Shown piece by piece: positions 1 to 5,632 of a stretch of DNA of 7,072 nt. Origin of the DNA: Clostridia bacterium (GTDB lineage Bacteria > Bacillota > Clostridia > UBA1381). The stretch covers positions 1 through 7,072 of the forward strand of contig CAADSR010000264.1 in NCBI GenBank assembly GCA_900751685.1, written 5' to 3'. The notes beneath the pieces are model-generated. The model made no database searches. It worked only from the letters and a program-made list of their open reading frames with translations, and was not told the DNA's origin. The position numbers were made by a program, and so were the translations under genes. Position 1 is the stretch's first letter. Every line of letters starts with the position of its first letter.

Positions 1-141
1 AAGATGGTAGCCGAGCTGATGGGGCACAAAAACATTGAAGTCACTCACAAATATTACGCCCAATACAGTGCAAAAGCAAGAAAGGAAATCATGCAGAATA
101 TGCAGGTCCTGCCCTCTTCCAGCGCTTCAGATGAGGAATAG
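1..141 (+). CDS. Tyrosine recombinase/integrase, C-terminal end only (5' part outside window)
   Basis: This is the last 46 codons of a gene read in frame 1 and ending in TAG at 139-141; the rest lies off the left edge. The fragment contains the C-terminal catalytic segment of the tyrosine recombinase (phage integrase/Xer) family: ELMGHKNIEVTHKYY, with the GH histidine at fragment residue 9 and the presumed nucleophilic tyrosine at residue 18. The nine-residue His-to-Tyr spacing matches the family pattern GHxxxxTTxxxY. The catalytic Arg and Lys residues would be upstream, off the window. The tail after the tyrosine is short, basic and then Ser/Glu-rich. These enzymes cut and rejoin DNA through a 3'-phosphotyrosine. 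The gene converges on ftsZ and has no functional link to it. It could belong to an integrative element, a prophage remnant or a stand-alone recombinase; the subfamily cannot be decided from 46 residues. Confidence 0.8.
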   Translation, partial: KMVAELMGHKNIEVTHKYYAQYSAKARKEIMQNMQVLPSSSASDEE

Positions 142-255
142 GCCCACTCCTCCTAAAAAAGCAAAAAAATCATGTGCAGTTTTTATCACAGGAGCATAAC
201 ATAGCCTATCCTTTACGGAATTAAAATAATTTAACCATGTTCATTTTTGCCAGAC
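142..255. other. Short intergenic gap between integrase and ftsZ terminator
   Basis: This AT-rich gap lies between the convergent integrase and ftsZ genes. I see no coding potential and no strong hairpin followed by a T-tract that would end the integrase transcript. If the integrase marks the end of an integrated element, an attachment site would be expected in or close to this gap, but no obvious direct repeat is visible inside the window. Confidence 0.5.
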
Positions 256-294
256 AAAAAGGCCGCTCTTGCAAGATTTGCAAGAGCGGCCTTT
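256..294 (-). terminator. Strong intrinsic terminator of ftsZ
   Basis: A perfect 17-bp inverted repeat has arms at 258-274 and 278-294 with the 3-nt loop GAT at 275-277. The core of the stem is GC-rich (GGCCGCTCTTGC). Read on the minus strand the right arm runs into a five-T tract (256-260). The hairpin begins 8 nt after the ftsZ TAA stop, the usual position for a Rho-independent terminator. On the plus strand the hairpin is followed by AAAATTCTTT rather than a clean T-run, so it would work less well for the converging integrase. Confidence 0.95.
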
Positions 295-302
295 AAAATT
301 CT

Positions 303-1466
303 TTATTTATTGTTCGGACGGAAAAAGGACGGCACATTGATATTTTCCATACCCGGCTTTAATTTTCTGGAGAAGATGGAATCATCGTCTTCCTCTAAAG
401 AAGATTTACGGCTTGTCCGGGGTGTATACTCTTCATACTTTTGAGGCACACGCTTGAGTACATTATCCCCCGCTTCGTTCACTTTGTTCCTCTTTGCCCC
501 AGCATCAAGGCCAGTTGCGATCAATGTTACCTTGATTTCATCCTTGAGGTTATCATCCATTGCCGTACCAACAATGATATTTGCTTCTTCTGAAACCATA
601 TCACGGACGATGCCGGATACTTCACCCATATCCACAAGGGAGAATTCGCTACCGCCTGTAATGTTCAGAAGCACATTTTCAGCTCCTGCAATACTGGTTT
701 CGAGCAGCGGGCTTTCAATTGCAGCACGCACTGCATCCTGGGCTGCATTTTCCCCTTTTCCAATCCCGATTCCCATATGCGCCACGCCGGAATCTTTCAT
801 AATGGTGCGTACATCCGCAAAGTCACAGTTCATGATCCCGCGCTGGGTAATAACTTCAATAATTCCCTGGACGCCTTGACGTAAAACGTCATCCGCCAGT
901 TTGAAGGAATCCTTAATCGTTACTTTCTTATCTGCAATTTTTAAAAGGAGGTCGTTCGGAATGGTTACAATCGCATCTACCTTGTCAGAAAGCTGCTTAA
1001 TACCCTCTTCTGCATTGCGCATCCGCTGCGGGCCTTCAAAGAAAAACGGTTTTGTTACAACAGCCACAGTCAAAACTCCCATGCTTTTTGCTGCTTCTGC
1101 AATAATAGGAGCTGCACCGGTCCCTGTACCGCCGCCCATACCGGCTGTGACAAATACCATTTCCGTATCTTTTACTAAATTCTTGATCTCATCTTTGGTT
1201 TCCTCAGCAGCTTGTCTGCCAATTTCCGGCTTTGCACCAGCACCTAGCCCATTGGTCAGCTTTCCACCGATTTGAAGAACGGTCGGGGCTTTTACATTAC
1301 TTAATTGCTGCGCGTCTGTATTCACACAAATAAATTCTGCCTTATCAACTCCCGCTTCGATCATACGGTCGACTGCATTGTTCCCCCCGCCGCCAACACC
1401 AATGACTTTAATCCTGGCGCCGTCCATTGGCACATTCTCTTCTAATTCTATAGGCATTGCACTCAT
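303..1466 (-). CDS. ftsZ: Cell division GTPase FtsZ
   Basis: FtsZ is the tubulin homologue that polymerises with GTP into the Z-ring at midcell and recruits the divisome. The 387-residue product has the expected domains: an N-terminal GTPase domain starting at the glycine-rich GVGGGGNNAVDRM (about 23-35), the tubulin signature GGGTGTG at 111-117, and the T7 synergy loop NCDFADVRTIM (213-223) with Asp215 and Asp218 for GTP hydrolysis across the subunit interface. A C-terminal domain and a variable charged linker (about 325-371) follow. The C-terminal tail ends VPSFFRPNNK, the position of the conserved peptide that binds FtsA/SepF-type partners. The start chosen is ATG at 1466 because AAGGAGGA (1474-1481) sits 7 nt upstream; the reading frame stays open for 16 more codons to an ATG at 1514 with no such site. 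ftsZ lies downstream of ftsQ with its own promoter candidate and ends in a strong terminator. No ftsA lies between the two. Confidence 0.98.
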   Translation of the reverse strand: MSAMPIELEENVPMDGARIKVIGVGGGGNNAVDRMIEAGVDKAEFICVNTDAQQLSNVKAPTVLQIGGKLTNGLGAGAKPEIGRQAAEETKDEIKNLVKDTEMVFVTAGMGGGTGTGAAPIIAEAAKSMGVLTVAVVTKPFFFEGPQRMRNAEEGIKQLSDKVDAIVTIPNDLLLKIADKKVTIKDSFKLADDVLRQGVQGIIEVITQRGIMNCDFADVRTIMKDSGVAHMGIGIGKGENAAQDAVRAAIESPLLETSIAGAENVLLNITGGSEFSLVDMGEVSGIVRDMVSEEANIIVGTAMDDNLKDEIKVTLIATGLDAGAKRNKVNEAGDNVLKRVPQKYEEYTPRTSRKSSLEEDDDSIFSRKLKPGMENINVPSFFRPNNK

Positions 1467-1473
1467 GTCTGAA

Positions 1474-1481
1474 TCCTCCTT
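1474..1481 (-). promoter_or_regulatory. Ribosome binding site deciding the ftsZ start
   Basis: The minus strand reads AAGGAGGA followed by 7 nt and ATG (1464-1466). This near-perfect Shine-Dalgarno sequence selects the start giving MSAMPIELEEN over the in-frame ATG at 1514. Confidence 0.9.
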
Positions 1482-1504
1482 AGTTTTCCTGTGCCCTTTT
1501 AAAA

Positions 1505-1519
1505 AAAGAGACACTCTTT
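1505..1519 (-). other. Small stem-loop with T-run in the ftsZ leader
   Basis: The minus strand reads AAAGAG-TGT-CTCTTT, a perfect 6-bp stem with a 3-nt loop, running into seven consecutive T's (1501-1507, three of them in the stem). It lies between the promoter candidate and the ribosome site of ftsZ. The stem is short and AU-rich, so it is at most a weak terminator/attenuator or a 5'-end stem-loop; it may also be chance. Confidence 0.35.
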
Positions 1520-1525
1520 CACTAT

Positions 1526-1563
1526 ATTATATCTATTTTACTATGTTTTCTCCACATATTCAA
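1526..1563 (-). promoter_or_regulatory. Sigma-A type promoter candidate for ftsZ
   Basis: On the minus strand TTGAAT (1558-1563) is separated by exactly 17 nt from TAAAAT (1535-1540), a good match to the TTGACA-17-TATAAT consensus. A second, perfect TATAAT (1526-1531) lies 3 nt further downstream, with only a poor -35 (TGGAGA) at 17 nt. Either -10 would give a leader of roughly 50-60 nt before the ATG. Such a promoter lets ftsZ be expressed apart from the upstream murA-ftsQ genes, although read-through is also possible because no strong terminator follows ftsQ. Confidence 0.65.
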
Positions 1564-1595
1564 TAGTTATTTTTCAACTTCTTGTAATTTCCGCC

Positions 1596-1618
1596 CAAAA
1601 ATATGCACAATATTTTTG
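1596..1618. repeat. AT-rich palindrome upstream of the ftsZ promoter
   Basis: Perfect 9-bp inverted arms CAAAAATAT (1596-1604) and ATATTTTTG (1610-1618) flank a 5-bp spacer (GCACA). The palindrome lies about 32 bp upstream of the -35 candidate. The symmetry and position would suit a dimeric regulator, but there is no known matching consensus that I recognise. Chance is a real alternative in such AT-rich DNA. Confidence 0.4.
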
Positions 1619-1634
1619 ATTTATAATCCCCGTT

Positions 1635-1666
1635 TTTATACACACTATCCAATCAAGGTGTATAAA
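1635..1666. repeat. Inverted repeat straddling the ftsQ stop codon
   Basis: Perfect 9-bp arms TTTATACAC (1635-1643) and GTGTATAAA (1658-1666) are separated by 14 nt and include the ftsQ stop (1653-1655) in the loop. On the minus strand the hairpin is followed by AAAACGGGG, not a T-tract, and the stem is AU-rich. It is therefore not a convincing intrinsic terminator. It could be a weak RNA hairpin or an operator. Confidence 0.35.
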
Positions 1667-2705
1667 TCGCTTTCCCAGTAACACTCAAATCCATTGTTCC
1701 ATGAGCATTTTCTGCCAAGTTACTGCTCGTGACAGCTTCCCTGAACAAACGCAGCTTACGCTCCAGATCCAGTTGGCTCCCGCACAGCACCTCTAGCCGG
1801 TCATCATAGGTAAACTTGATACTTGTGAGATTTTCAACGGATAATACCTTTACTTTTTCAAGCAGGCCGGTTTTGTGCATTTGCTGGAGGCAGGTGAGCA
1901 GCACTTGTGATTTTTCCTCATCTGCAACCTTTATTTTCTGCCCCACCGTATAAGACGCATCTTCGATCCCAAGGATCTGCGGGATCCCCTCCCGCAAAAC
2001 ACTGCTCTGCTCTAACGCTTTCCCCGTCTCATCGATCACAATATAGTTGCCATCAATCTTAAAATATCCTCCCGGTACACATTCTGTAATGGTCACCGTC
2101 ATAGAAGGCGGGAATAGATGCTTCGATACTTCCACATTTTGAATATATGCAATGGAAGAAAGTTTTTTGGCAATGGAAGTCTTTCCATTCTTAAATAAAT
2201 TCTGCCCGATCACATTGCCGATTTGTTCGTTGATTTGTTCCACCGATACGATTTGGTTCCCATCCACCTGGATGGTTTGGATATTGAATACCGGTGTTAA
2301 GAACATCAAAATCAAAAGAGCGGTTATAACCAGGCCTATGGAAATAAAAAACCGCCTGCGGCGGACTGCCATCCGCCTTTTTTTCTGCCGCATATTGTGC
2401 TTACGGTACACTTCCCGTTCCGGCGTCTTAGCAGACGGCTCGTCCAAATTCCGTCCCGCGCCGGCATCCTGGTTCTTAGAACGAACAGTCCCCCGCGGCC
2501 TACCCCGGCCGCTGCTATGCAGTTCGTTCTCTTCCCAACCAGGTGCTGCGGCACTTCTGCCGGCATAACCAGATCTTCCGCTCCGTGCTGAAAAATCCCC
2601 TGTCCTGCCGGCTGATGGCCCAAATCCCGCCGGACGGTTTGCCGAAGCGGATCCTCTGTTCTGGGACGAATCTCTATTTTTCTGATTCCTTCTTTCGTAA
2701 TCCAT
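1653..2705 (-). CDS. ftsQ: Cell division protein FtsQ/DivIB
   Basis: This is a bitopic divisome protein that, with FtsL and FtsB/DivIC, links the Z-ring to septal peptidoglycan synthesis. The 350-residue product shows the family order. A long Arg/Gly/Ser-rich low-complexity cytoplasmic tail (about 1-105) is followed by a very basic stop (RQKKRRMAVRRRR, 106-118) and a single transmembrane helix (about 119-138, FFISIGLVITALLILMFL). An extracellular POTRA domain begins at FNIQTIQVDGN (about 140-209), and the beta-rich FtsQ/DivIB domain fills about 210-347. Positive charge before the helix predicts the N-terminus inside. The cytoplasmic tail is long and likely disordered, common in Gram-positive DivIB proteins. 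The ATG lies 6 nt after the murA stop, behind only a weak purine-rich stretch (AAAGAGTGAGAG), which suggests translation coupled to murA. The identification rests on topology, POTRA pattern and position next to ftsZ rather than on catalytic residues. Confidence 0.93.
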   Translation of the reverse strand: MDYERRNQKNRDSSQNRGSASANRPAGFGPSAGRTGDFSARSGRSGYAGRSAAAPGWEENELHSSGRGRPRGTVRSKNQDAGAGRNLDEPSAKTPEREVYRKHNMRQKKRRMAVRRRRFFISIGLVITALLILMFLTPVFNIQTIQVDGNQIVSVEQINEQIGNVIGQNLFKNGKTSIAKKLSSIAYIQNVEVSKHLFPPSMTVTITECVPGGYFKIDGNYIVIDETGKALEQSSVLREGIPQILGIEDASYTVGQKIKVADEEKSQVLLTCLQQMHKTGLLEKVKVLSVENLTSIKFTYDDRLEVLCGSQLDLERKLRLFREAVTSSNLAENAHGTMDLSVTGKAIYTP

Positions 2706-2711
2706 AGGCTC

Positions 2712-3977
2712 TCACTCTTTCTGATCTCCCAATCTTTTTATGCTTGCTCCGCAAGCAGATAAATAAGACTCAATCTGTTCATATCCCCGGTCAATGTATT
2801 CTACCCTGTCGATACAGGTCTCTCCCTCTGCTGCCAGCGCCGCTACCACCAGCGCCGCGCCCCCGCGCAATTCCCGCGCTACTACATTGGCGCCGCTCAG
2901 CTTCGGGACACCGCGTACGACTGCTGTCCGGCCGTCTACCTTGATATCCGCGCCCATCCGGTTCAGTTCCTCGACATGCTGGTAACGGTTTTCAAATATC
3001 GTCTCAATAAATACGCTGGTCCCCTCTGCTGTTGCAGCCAAAGCCATAAAGGGCGACTGGATATCCGTCGGGAAGCCCGGATAAGGCATGGTCCGGAGCG
3101 TATCGATCTTTTTCAGCTTTTGATAAGGAAGTACGGTCACCCGGTCCGGCTCTACTAAAAGAGGGACATCCATCTCCCGCAGCACACTGAGCATGGCTGA
3201 CATATGGTTTGGGCATACCCCGTCTACTGTAAGCATACTGTTTGTAACAGCACCGCAGGCCAGGTAAGTCGCCGCAACGATACGGTCCGGCATACAGCTG
3301 TATTCCACGCCGGAAAGCTTTGCGACTCCGTCGATCCGGATCACGCTGCCTCCGGCACCAACGATCTTAGCGCCCATCTTATTGAGGAAGTTTTGCAGGT
3401 CTACAATCTCAGGCTCCCTTGCGGCATTTGTAATCACTGTAATCCCTTTTGCCCGCACCGCTGCGAGCATAACATTCTCTGTTGCCCCTACACTGGGAAA
3501 ATCCAAGTGTATCGTTGTACCACAAGGTACATGAGCATTGCAATATATGTAACCGTGCGCTTCACGGATCCGGACCCCCAATTGCTGCATCGCTTTTAAA
3601 TGCAGGTCAATCGGCCGTGTCCCGATTTCACAACCTCCCGGCATACTGACAACGGCTTCTCCCCAACGCGACAAAATAGCGCCTAAAAAGATAATAGATG
3701 AACGCATCTGGCGCATAAGCTCTTCATCGATCCGGCAGCAGCACATCCCGGAAGAGTCTACCGTCAGGGTATCGTCCTCCCAGCGTACATAACATCCCAG
3801 CGCCCTCAGGACTTCAACTGTTTTTTCTACATCCCGAAGACGAGGGCAATGATGGATGATATTTTCATCCCCATTCAGAAGAGTGGCAGCAAGAATAGGA
3901 AGAATTGCATTTTTGGCACCTTGGACCGGGATTTCCCCTTCCAAAGGCTTGCCGCCCTCTATGAATAATTTACTCAC
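2712..3977 (-). CDS. murA: UDP-N-acetylglucosamine 1-carboxyvinyltransferase MurA
   Basis: MurA transfers enolpyruvate from phosphoenolpyruvate to UDP-GlcNAc, the first committed step of peptidoglycan synthesis, in the cytoplasm. With the GTG start the protein has 421 residues, a normal length, and key positions match E. coli numbering closely: Lys22-Asn23 in GAKNAILPIL, the active-site cysteine at 116 in MPGGCEIGTRP (115 in E. coli; the fosfomycin target), Asp305 in PYPGFPTDIQ, and Arg331 and Arg371. The two-lobed EPSP-synthase-like fold spans the whole chain. The start chosen is GTG at 3975-3977, giving MSKLFIEGGKPLEGEIPVQG as in homologues. GGGGGTG lies 6 nt upstream and can pair with the 16S anti-Shine-Dalgarno with one G-U wobble. 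The frame stays open to ATGs at 3992 and 3998, but these have no ribosome site. The cysteine is intact, so fosfomycin sensitivity of the enzyme is expected. Many Bacillota carry two murA paralogues; which one this is cannot be told. Confidence 0.97.
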   Translation of the reverse strand: MSKLFIEGGKPLEGEIPVQGAKNAILPILAATLLNGDENIIHHCPRLRDVEKTVEVLRALGCYVRWEDDTLTVDSSGMCCCRIDEELMRQMRSSIIFLGAILSRWGEAVVSMPGGCEIGTRPIDLHLKAMQQLGVRIREAHGYIYCNAHVPCGTTIHLDFPSVGATENVMLAAVRAKGITVITNAAREPEIVDLQNFLNKMGAKIVGAGGSVIRIDGVAKLSGVEYSCMPDRIVAATYLACGAVTNSMLTVDGVCPNHMSAMLSVLREMDVPLLVEPDRVTVLPYQKLKKIDTLRTMPYPGFPTDIQSPFMALAATAEGTSVFIETIFENRYQHVEELNRMGADIKVDGRTAVVRGVPKLSGANVVARELRGGAALVVAALAAEGETCIDRVEYIDRGYEQIESYLSACGASIKRLGDQKE

Positions 3978-4001
3978 ATCCGGCACCCCCATATACATTA
4001 A

Positions 4002-4033
4002 TTTATAATATTAAGATATGAAGTACCGTGAAA
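4002..4033 (-). promoter_or_regulatory. Weak promoter candidate in front of murA
   Basis: The 63-nt rpiB-murA gap is AT-rich. On the minus strand TATTAT (4005-4010) has TTTCAC (4028-4033) 17 nt upstream; an overlapping TATAAA (4002-4007) is also present. The -35 matches only half of the consensus. There is no terminator after rpiB, so murA may instead be reached by read-through from the fhs side. Confidence 0.3.
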
Positions 4034-4040
4034 TGTGTGA

Positions 4041-4475
4041 TTATTCTTCGATTTGATGTATTTTCATGACGCGCGCTTCATGGCGCCCGCCTTCAAACTC
4101 TTCATTCAGCCAAGTGTCCACGATCATAAATGCCAGCTCCCGGCCAACCACACGGCCGCCCAGGCAAAGGATATTTGCATTGTTGTGCTGTTTTGCCATT
4201 TTTGCGCTAAACACATCGCCGCATAGCGCGGCCCGGATCCCATGGAATTTATTTGCCGCCATTGAGATCCCGATCCCTGTGCCGCAAACCAGGATCCCCC
4301 GCTCCGCCGTTTTTCCCAATACCGCTTCACATACAGGACGGGCACAATCCGGATAGTCAACACTATCCTCCGAATACGTCCCATAGTCCCTGACCTCAAG
4401 TCCTTTGTCTGTCAAATGTTTTACAAGGTGGTTTTTTAATTCATAACCACCATGGTCACTTCCGATTGCTATCAT
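4041..4475 (-). CDS. rpiB: Ribose-5-phosphate isomerase B
   Basis: RpiB interconverts D-ribulose-5-phosphate and D-ribose-5-phosphate in the non-oxidative pentose phosphate pathway; some family members instead act on allose-6-phosphate. The 144-residue chain is the usual RpiB/LacAB length. It starts MIAIGSDHGGYELK with the conserved Asp7-His8, has the active-site cysteine at 64 in VCGTGIGISMAANK, and carries the His97-Asn98 pair in KQHNNANILCLGGR. The start is ATG at 4475, one nucleotide after the tsaB stop, with AGGAAA (4485-4490) 9 nt upstream; the open frame extends 11 codons further but that part lies inside tsaB. The 1-nt spacing implies translational coupling to tsaB. In Bacillus subtilis a homologue (ywlF) sits near the t6A gene ywlC, so a neighbourhood with t6A genes has a precedent. 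The single-subunit LacA or LacB sugar isomerases are alternatives, less likely in this non-sugar context. Confidence 0.93.
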   Translation of the reverse strand: MIAIGSDHGGYELKNHLVKHLTDKGLEVRDYGTYSEDSVDYPDCARPVCEAVLGKTAERGILVCGTGIGISMAANKFHGIRAALCGDVFSAKMAKQHNNANILCLGGRVVGRELAFMIVDTWLNEEFEGGRHEARVMKIHQIEE

Positions 4476-4476
4476 A

Positions 4477-5181
4477 CTATTTTGTTTCCTTTCCTGCCTT
4501 TTTCTCATATTCCTGTTCCGCCTGGGATTTGCGGAGATAAAAAGGCTCTAATGTCAGATAAGACTCCGTCAATCCCCGCTTTGCCTTCTGGAGGGCTAAC
4601 GCGGCAACCGATGATGCCCGCTGCCCCTGCTGGTTTCCAGGCGCAATAACGGCCCGTCCCCCAAGGCTTTTTTGTATCAGCTCCTGGTGCAGCACAGCGC
4701 CGTCTCCTACAAAGATACACCGCTGCTGCTGGCGCTCCAAAAGTTCCTTTACCGGAAGCACGCAGGCCTGCTGCACTGTTTCTAATGCTTCTCCATCCCA
4801 CCGGTATGCGGCGGTATACACCTGTTCCCGGCGCGCATCCATCAAAGCAACGACCGTTCCCGGATATCCCGCTACATTCCAGGCCAGCCCCTCAAGGGCG
4901 TTGATCCCTACTACCGGTTTCCCAGTTGCATGGGCAAGCCCCTTGACCGTCGCAACGCCGATCCGCAGCCCGGTAAAAGAGCCCGGCCCGTTTGCCGCTG
5001 CAAACAGGTCGATTTCTTCCACAGACAGCTCACAGCTTGTCAAAAGCTCGTCAATGACCGGCATGATTTTCTGTGAATGTGTTTTTTTATGGTTTAAAAT
5101 AAATTCACCCAATAATTTATCGTCTTCAACAATTGCAGCTGTTGCCACATTGGACGCAGTATCGATCGCCAAAATTCTCAT
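4477..5181 (-). CDS. tsaB: tRNA t6A37 biosynthesis protein TsaB
   Basis: TsaB (YeaZ family) is the non-catalytic ASKHA-fold partner of TsaD. With TsaE they transfer threonylcarbamoyl from threonylcarbamoyl-AMP to A37 of tRNAs that read ANN codons. The 234 residues match the usual bacterial length (E. coli about 231). Visible family marks are the start MRILAIDTASNVATAAI, the motif NGPGSFTGLRIGVATVKGLA (about 64-83), which is diagnostic of TsaB, and the C-terminal EPFYLRKSQAEQEYEKK. The ATG (5179-5181) overlaps the tsaE stop in the 4-nt ATGA arrangement, and GAGGT just upstream serves as ribosome site. The stop is 1 nt before rpiB. TsaD, its required partner, is not in the window and must be encoded elsewhere. 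Rim1-type acetyltransferase, often the next gene in Clostridia, is absent here and its place is taken by rpiB. Confidence 0.96.
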   Translation of the reverse strand: MRILAIDTASNVATAAIVEDDKLLGEFILNHKKTHSQKIMPVIDELLTSCELSVEEIDLFAAANGPGSFTGLRIGVATVKGLAHATGKPVVGINALEGLAWNVAGYPGTVVALMDARREQVYTAAYRWDGEALETVQQACVLPVKELLERQQQRCIFVGDGAVLHQELIQKSLGGRAVIAPGNQQGQRASSVAALALQKAKRGLTESYLTLEPFYLRKSQAEQEYEKKAGKETK

Positions 5182-5621
5182 CTGACCTCTTCCTTTTCCC
5201 CAGGTTCTGAAATCCGGATCAGACGGCTGTTTTCATCCGCATCCTCTTTCAGTATTTCAATATCATACCGCTGCCGCGGCAGGATATCTATGATTTTTTG
5301 CGGCCATTCGATCACGGTGACCCCATCGCCGTCAATATATTCTTCATATCCGATTTCATACAATTCATCGCTGTCATCAATGCGGTAGACATCAAAATGA
5401 TAGAGCGGGATGCCCGCCTCATATTCGTTGACAATCGTAAAGGTGGGGCTGTTTACATATTCCTCGATCCCCAGCCCTTCTGCCAGGCCTTGCACAAAAG
5501 CGGTTTTCCCCGCCCCTAAATCTCCGGACAGGCAAACGACGTCCCCTGGATGAAGGCCCGCGGCAAATGAACCAGCGATTTTTTTTGTTTCTTCCGGACT
5601 TCTGGATTTATAAATTTTCAT
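5178..5621 (-). CDS. tsaE: tRNA t6A37 biosynthesis ATPase TsaE
   Basis: TsaE (YjeE family) is a small P-loop ATPase that binds the TsaB-TsaD complex and drives its turnover in t6A formation. The 147 residues are of normal length. The Walker A motif GDLGAGKT lies at 33-40; SPTFTIVNEY (58-67) is the switch-like segment typical of the family; HFDVYRI (75-81) is the Walker B-like region; and the conserved EW pair is at 105-106 (VIEWPQKI). The start is ATG at 5621, with AAGAGG (5627-5632) overlapping the fhs stop codon and ending 5 nt upstream of the ATG. The gene is thus closely packed behind fhs with a 9-nt gap and likely translated with it. It overlaps tsaB by 4 nt, which fits roughly equal production of the two partners. 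Confidence 0.97.
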   Translation of the reverse strand: MKIYKSRSPEETKKIAGSFAAGLHPGDVVCLSGDLGAGKTAFVQGLAEGLGIEEYVNSPTFTIVNEYEAGIPLYHFDVYRIDDSDELYEIGYEEYIDGDGVTVIEWPQKIIDILPRQRYDIEILKEDADENSRLIRISEPGEKEEVR

Positions 5622-5626
5622 TATAA

Positions 5627-5632
5627 CCTCTT
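5627..5632 (-). promoter_or_regulatory. Ribosome binding site of tsaE overlapping the fhs stop
   Basis: The minus strand reads TAAGAGGTTATAATG: the fhs stop TAA (5631-5633) shares bases with the Shine-Dalgarno AAGAGG. A ribosome ending fhs therefore sits on the tsaE start region, which suggests translational coupling and a shared transcript. Confidence 0.75.

Noticed and set aside
142..255. Possible terminator for the integrase or small RNA in the gap
   Set aside because: Only short, weak complementarities (for example CTCCT with AGGAG) were found, with no T-tract after a stable stem.
247..444. 65-codon plus-strand open frame across the ftsZ terminator
   Set aside because: It reads through the terminator hairpin and the 3' end of ftsZ; no homology or ribosome site.
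454..1275. Plus-strand open frames opposite ftsZ (454-879 and 901-1275)
   Set aside because: They are the antisense of a strongly conserved gene, with no ribosome sites and Ser/Pro/Ile-rich nonsense composition.
1467..1514. In-frame upstream ATG extending FtsZ by 16 residues (MSLFLKGH...)
   Set aside because: It has no ribosome site, it would start inside the likely leader hairpin, and the strong AAGGAGGA sits before the ATG at 1466.
2336..2623. Minus-strand open frame within ftsQ in another frame, and the plus-strand frame 2152-2568
   Set aside because: Both are products of the GC-rich low-complexity ftsQ 5' region; no ribosome site or recognisable domain is seen.
3204..3599. 131-codon plus-strand open frame opposite murA
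   Set aside because: It lies wholly inside a well-identified gene, has no ribosome site and shows no family resemblance.
4476..4508. Longer RpiB start (MRKRQERKQNS...)
   Set aside because: The extension is the tsaB 3' end read in another frame; the family starts at MIAIGSDHGG and has AGGAAA 9 nt upstream.
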